From: an uncultured Oscillochloris sp.
Lineage (GTDB): Bacteria > Chloroflexota > Chloroflexia > Chloroflexales > Chloroflexaceae
Assembly (NCBI GenBank): GCA_903877945.1
Contig: CAIRFY010000009.1
Location: 1-9,567 of the forward strand
Reading direction: 5' to 3'
Length of the DNA stretch: 9,567 nt
A program made the translations under genes and the position numbers. The notes under the pieces were generated by a model. It saw only the letters and a program-made list of their open reading frames with translations. It was not told the origin of the DNA and made no database searches. Position 1 is the stretch's first letter. Every line of letters begins with the position of its first letter. Of the stretch, positions 7,401 through 9,567 are shown in pieces.

Positions 7401-9567
7401 CGCCGCCAGCGGGCTGGACGATAAGCTCGGCGACCCTGGCTCAAACCAGTTTGGCTGGTGGCGCGAGTACCACGCTGACGATCATCGTGAACACGCCGGA
7501 CGGTGCCCCGGCGCTGCCTGTGCAGATCAGCTTCCGTATTATGGCGTCCACCAGTGCGCAGACCGCAGACATCGTGGATACGATCACCGTGCCACTGGTG
7601 CGCAGTTTCGCTTTCAGCGCCGTAGCCCCCACAACGATCTCGAGTCCACCGGGTTCATCTGTGAACTTCACCTACACGATTACCAATACCGGCAATGCCA
7701 ATGACACGTTCCAGGTGACACCGCCGCCAAACGCCGCCCCGCTGAGTTTCAGCGTCAGTCCGAGCGGCACCTTCGCCCTGGCTGTTGGGGTAACGAACAC
7801 GATCACGCTCAGCGCCCAGGTGGGTCAGGGCGCGCTGAAGGCGGACTATCCCTTCAGCCTAAGTGCCAGTGCCGTGGGCGGCAGCGGGATACCGACGGCC
7901 CAGAGCGCCAATGGGACAGTCAGCGTGATCGGCGGCGGCGCACCCCAGCTTACGTTCACGGCCAGTACCCCCAGTTCAGTCGGCGCGGCTGGCGGCACGC
8001 TCTCCTTTACGGGCACGCTGACTAACACGGGCAACCAGCAGGCGACACCCTTCATCCTTGGCACGCCGTCCGTCACGGGCAGCCCGCTCGGCTGGTCGGC
8101 GGCGGTCGTGCGCAATGGCACCTGCCCCGCGTCGATCATCCTGAACGTCAACCAAAGCTGCACCTTCACCTTGCGGGTCACGGTGCCAGTTAGTGCGAGT
8201 GGCGGGACGCGGGCCGTGACCATGCGGGCCACCGCCGATAACGGCGTCATCGGCACCTCACCGGAGGATGTCTCTGTCAGCGCCACGGCCACGGCCATCG
8301 TCAGTGTCACGGGCGGCGTGAGCCTGAGCGTAGCCGCTGAGAGCGCCACGCAAACTGGCCTGCCGAGTACGGTGCTGACCTTCACTCACACCCTGACGAA
8401 CACCGGCAACAACACGGACAGTTTCACCATCAGCATCAGTCCGACGCTCCCGGCCATCATCGGTATGGCCGTACTCACGCCCACATCTCTGCTCAATGTA
8501 CCGTCGTTCGGCACGCGCACCATCACGCTGACGGTGACGGTGCCGCAGGGGGTACTTGCCGGTACCAACCTGCCGTTCGTGATCACCGCCACCGCGCAGA
8601 GCGATCCGAGCAAGCAGGCGCACCAGACCGACACGGCCATTGTGGGCGGCATTGACGCCGCGCAGATCTCGGCGGGTACGAGCCAGAACGGGCTGCCCAA
8701 TATTGACCTGATCTTCACGCACACGCTGACGAACACCGGCAACACGGTGATCGCCTATGACATCACCGCCAGCAACAGCCATGTCGGATTCAGCCAGACC
8801 CAGGTGGTCACGGGTAGCCCAACCGCCCTGCTCAACCCCGGCCAGAGCGTGACGATAACAGTTCAGGTGCATCTGCCAACGGGACTCCCCGGCGGGACGA
8901 GCAACACCACAACGCTCCAGGTGACGAAACTGGGCGCGCCCACCGTGATCCTCGCCAGTGCAACCGATACATCCATGCTCGGGAATACTTATGATGTCCA
9001 GATTACACCCGACCGTACCGGCGTGGGCTACCCCAACGCCACCCTCGTCTTCACCCACACCGTCACCAATATCGGCATCAACATGGACACCTACACGGTC
9101 ACGGCGACTAACTCGATCTCCTGGCCCGAGGGCGTTTTGCCAGAGCAGTTCACCTTAGCGCCAGGGGCCAGCCAAGTCGTATCGGTGATGATCGACGTAC
9201 CGAACGACAACAGCACCCAGGCCGGAACGACCAACTTCGGGCGCGTGGTCGTGGTGTCGAACAGCAACCCGAGCCGATCACATGGCGAGGTGATTGAGAA
9301 CATCAGCGTCGGCCAGACAGCGGCAGTCAACTTCACCGCCGACCAGGCGCGGGCTGTGATGCCGAATAGCGGCACGTTCCGGGTGAGCGATCTGGTGCTA
9401 AAAAACAACGGCAACGGCAACGACGTCTTCGACTTCACCGTCCTCGGTGCCGACAACGGCTGGTCGGTCTCGATGCTCTCCTTCGACCCGCTTGGCCCAC
9501 GCGAAACCGACTACAACGTCGCGGTGCAGGTGACGGTGCCCGCCAACGTGGAATCCGGCCCCACGAA
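4481..9567 (+). CDS. Giant secreted CSLREA-type beta-helix protein with long Ig-like stalk (3' partial)
   Basis: The open frame has no stop before the window end: 1695 codons are visible and the C-terminus is missing. Residues 1-29 are a Sec signal peptide (basic start, Leu/Val core at 10-21, likely cleavage after VHA at A29). C50 and C55 bracket the CSLREA-type motif C55-T-L-R-K-A-I. About residues 120-715 are beta-helix rungs such as GNVIG, RNVISGN, GNYIG and IGG. Residues 744-805 form a short domain (C744, C748, ending NTSPF) equivalent to the one in the first gene. From about 816 onward a roughly 112-residue Ig-like module repeats at least eight times, with cores such as FTHTLTNTGN followed by a VTVPxG strand, resembling NEW3/DUF11/CARDB-type folds. 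Codon use and layout match the neighbour, so this looks like a paralogue with a longer stalk. A surface fibre or adhesin role is inferred. The anchor and the total length are unknown. Confidence 0.92.
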   Translation, partial: MPLRPRHFCLVVLLALLIASLPAGSPVHAAPQTFIVTLTDDTDDTLVDSCPATTCTLRKAIRLANLNPGSTINFGISGTPPFTINATSALPILSGGGTTIDVSPPHTVVLSGVGLAFSTFGLNISSANNTVRGLVIVGFPGSVVTNGGSGILLSGIGATGNVIANNWIGLNADGTSAFGNAYYGVMIDEKAHDNLIGGVTTNDRNVISGNRVANISVKDGDDSSPGPGFISGNQIIGNYIGTDSSGTLEPTLNNQINLEAGVLVGSYAYTTTIKGNLIGFVVGNTSLAIGGGAGIVVQSNEMTISPIHPHNTIIVGNDIGVTPSGVALSDRFGIRLTGSAVNTTIGDPADPVGGRNVIGNSNDVGIKLSDNAFNIVGTQIVGNYIGIARDGVTLAPIGTVNTTDDNTGIYLGTISSTPATIIGPANVIAAARRYGINVRSSGNRIKGNVIGTNPAGTVTSPTVAAYASPNVDQIGFGTGGAGIWVENGNGNVIGGPSGADRNVIAVGGSGGSVAISAIAIRPDVLVSGSSSCSPATCSVTATTIQGNYLGVTATGDAALASVLGSEGLRISGSSGNTVSGNVISGVENGITLRNTANSNIIDSNKIGTGASGSLVAGIGNTQNGISIISGTGNQINNNLIAFNGTSTGSSAQYHGVNIESISSANIMSGNRLVANGISSFGSPKAGNGIFVNGATGIKITQSATSGNKGDGITLAAGGNASIASPTLTAVTGIAPPVITGSAACGSGCTVEIFTSPVSDDKEGPIYLTTGTTTTGGAFSINIPGCQRYLTATVRDASDNTSPFSTQLDAFPNPACVAPSFSLGAATPNSNAVVLGGTAIYTHTITNNDPITRTFSVAITSTLGWASAPASVTVPPSSSAPFYVVVAVPLTAQTSPVADVDTTSVQVFVGALGSAQVWTDTTTAKLITMNPAAPAVSPGQTVVRASTTVTFTHSVTNTGDLLGTFSVVGPTFVGTPPAGWTISSATLAQTSLAGGASTTLTIIVNTPDGAPALPVQISFRIMASTSAQTADIVDTITVPLVRSFAFSAVAPTTISSPPGSSVNFTYTITNTGNANDTFQVTPPPNAAPLSFSVSPSGTFALAVGVTNTITLSAQVGQGALKADYPFSLSASAVGGSGIPTAQSANGTVSVIGGGAPQLTFTASTPSSVGAAGGTLSFTGTLTNTGNQQATPFILGTPSVTGSPLGWSAAVVRNGTCPASIILNVNQSCTFTLRVTVPVSASGGTRAVTMRATADNGVIGTSPEDVSVSATATAIVSVTGGVSLSVAAESATQTGLPSTVLTFTHTLTNTGNNTDSFTISISPTLPAIIGMAVLTPTSLLNVPSFGTRTITLTVTVPQGVLAGTNLPFVITATAQSDPSKQAHQTDTAIVGGIDAAQISAGTSQNGLPNIDLIFTHTLTNTGNTVIAYDITASNSHVGFSQTQVVTGSPTALLNPGQSVTITVQVHLPTGLPGGTSNTTTLQVTKLGAPTVILASATDTSMLGNTYDVQITPDRTGVGYPNATLVFTHTVTNIGINMDTYTVTATNSISWPEGVLPEQFTLAPGASQVVSVMIDVPNDNSTQAGTTNFGRVVVVSNSNPSRSHGEVIENISVGQTAAVNFTADQARAVMPNSGTFRVSDLVLKNNGNGNDVFDFTVLGADNGWSVSMLSFDPLGPRETDYNVAVQVTVPANVESGPT
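6926..9567 (+). repeat. Tandem array of at least eight Ig-like modules in the second gene
   Basis: Core Asn residues of the TNTG-type motif fall at N846 (TNND), N956, N1069, N1182, N1307, N1418, N1530 and about N1642 (KNNG). The spacings are 110, 113, 113, 125, 111, 112 and about 112 residues. Most modules also carry a later (V/I)xVP-type strand followed by Gly/Ala-rich residues, as in TVTVPQGVLAG and VQVHLPTGLPGG. The module starting near 928 is typical, the one near 1150-1270 has a unique Cys pair, and the last is cut by the window. The array probably forms an elongated extracellular stalk. The exact domain family (NEW3, DUF11 or CARDB) cannot be settled by eye. Confidence 0.85.

Overview
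The window holds two large, tandem, same-strand genes for secreted repeat proteins, plus short intergenic DNA built around a dispersed GC-rich palindromic repeat. The first gene (430-4230, 1266 aa) is complete. The second starts at 4481 and is still open at the window end (1695 codons visible). Both products have the same layout: a Sec signal peptide, a Cys-containing CSLREA-type segment (CSLRQAI and CTLRKAI), a long right-handed parallel beta-helix of Asn/Gly-rich rungs, a short Cys-containing domain ending NTSEF or NTSPF, and a C-terminal series of Ig-like modules with a recurring TNTG core. No enzyme, transporter, RNA gene, CRISPR array or transposase was found.

The organism is most likely a bacterium of the phylum Chloroflexota (Chloroflexus/Roseiflexus/Herpetosiphon-like). 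The evidence is the CSLREA plus beta-helix plus TNTG-module architecture, the hydrophobic C-terminal tail LPRIWLPLIIL, and repeats of the CCCTCACCCCC...CCCTCTCCC...GGGAGAGGGG type. The coding sequence is GC-rich with clear Shine-Dalgarno sites. The assignment comes from remembered family distribution, not from a search.

Layout: 1-49 holds nothing recognisable. 50-256 is repeat copy 1. 257-429 is the leader of gene 1, with a candidate extended -10 box, a perfect 7-bp dyad and an RBS. 430-4230 is gene 1. 4251-4375 is repeat copy 2, in direct orientation relative to the left part of copy 1. 4376-4480 is the leader of gene 2, with a strong RBS. 4481 to the end is gene 2.

The two proteins look like paralogues exported across the membrane, each presenting a beta-helix 'head' on an Ig-like stalk. 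Gene 1 carries about three stalk modules and gene 2 at least eight. A surface adhesin or filament/sheath role is an inference; nothing in the sequence identifies a ligand or an enzymatic activity. The main points for a second look are the repeat pair bracketing gene 1, the expanded stalk of gene 2 with near-identical module cores, the dyad upstream of gene 1, and the possible C-terminal sorting tail.
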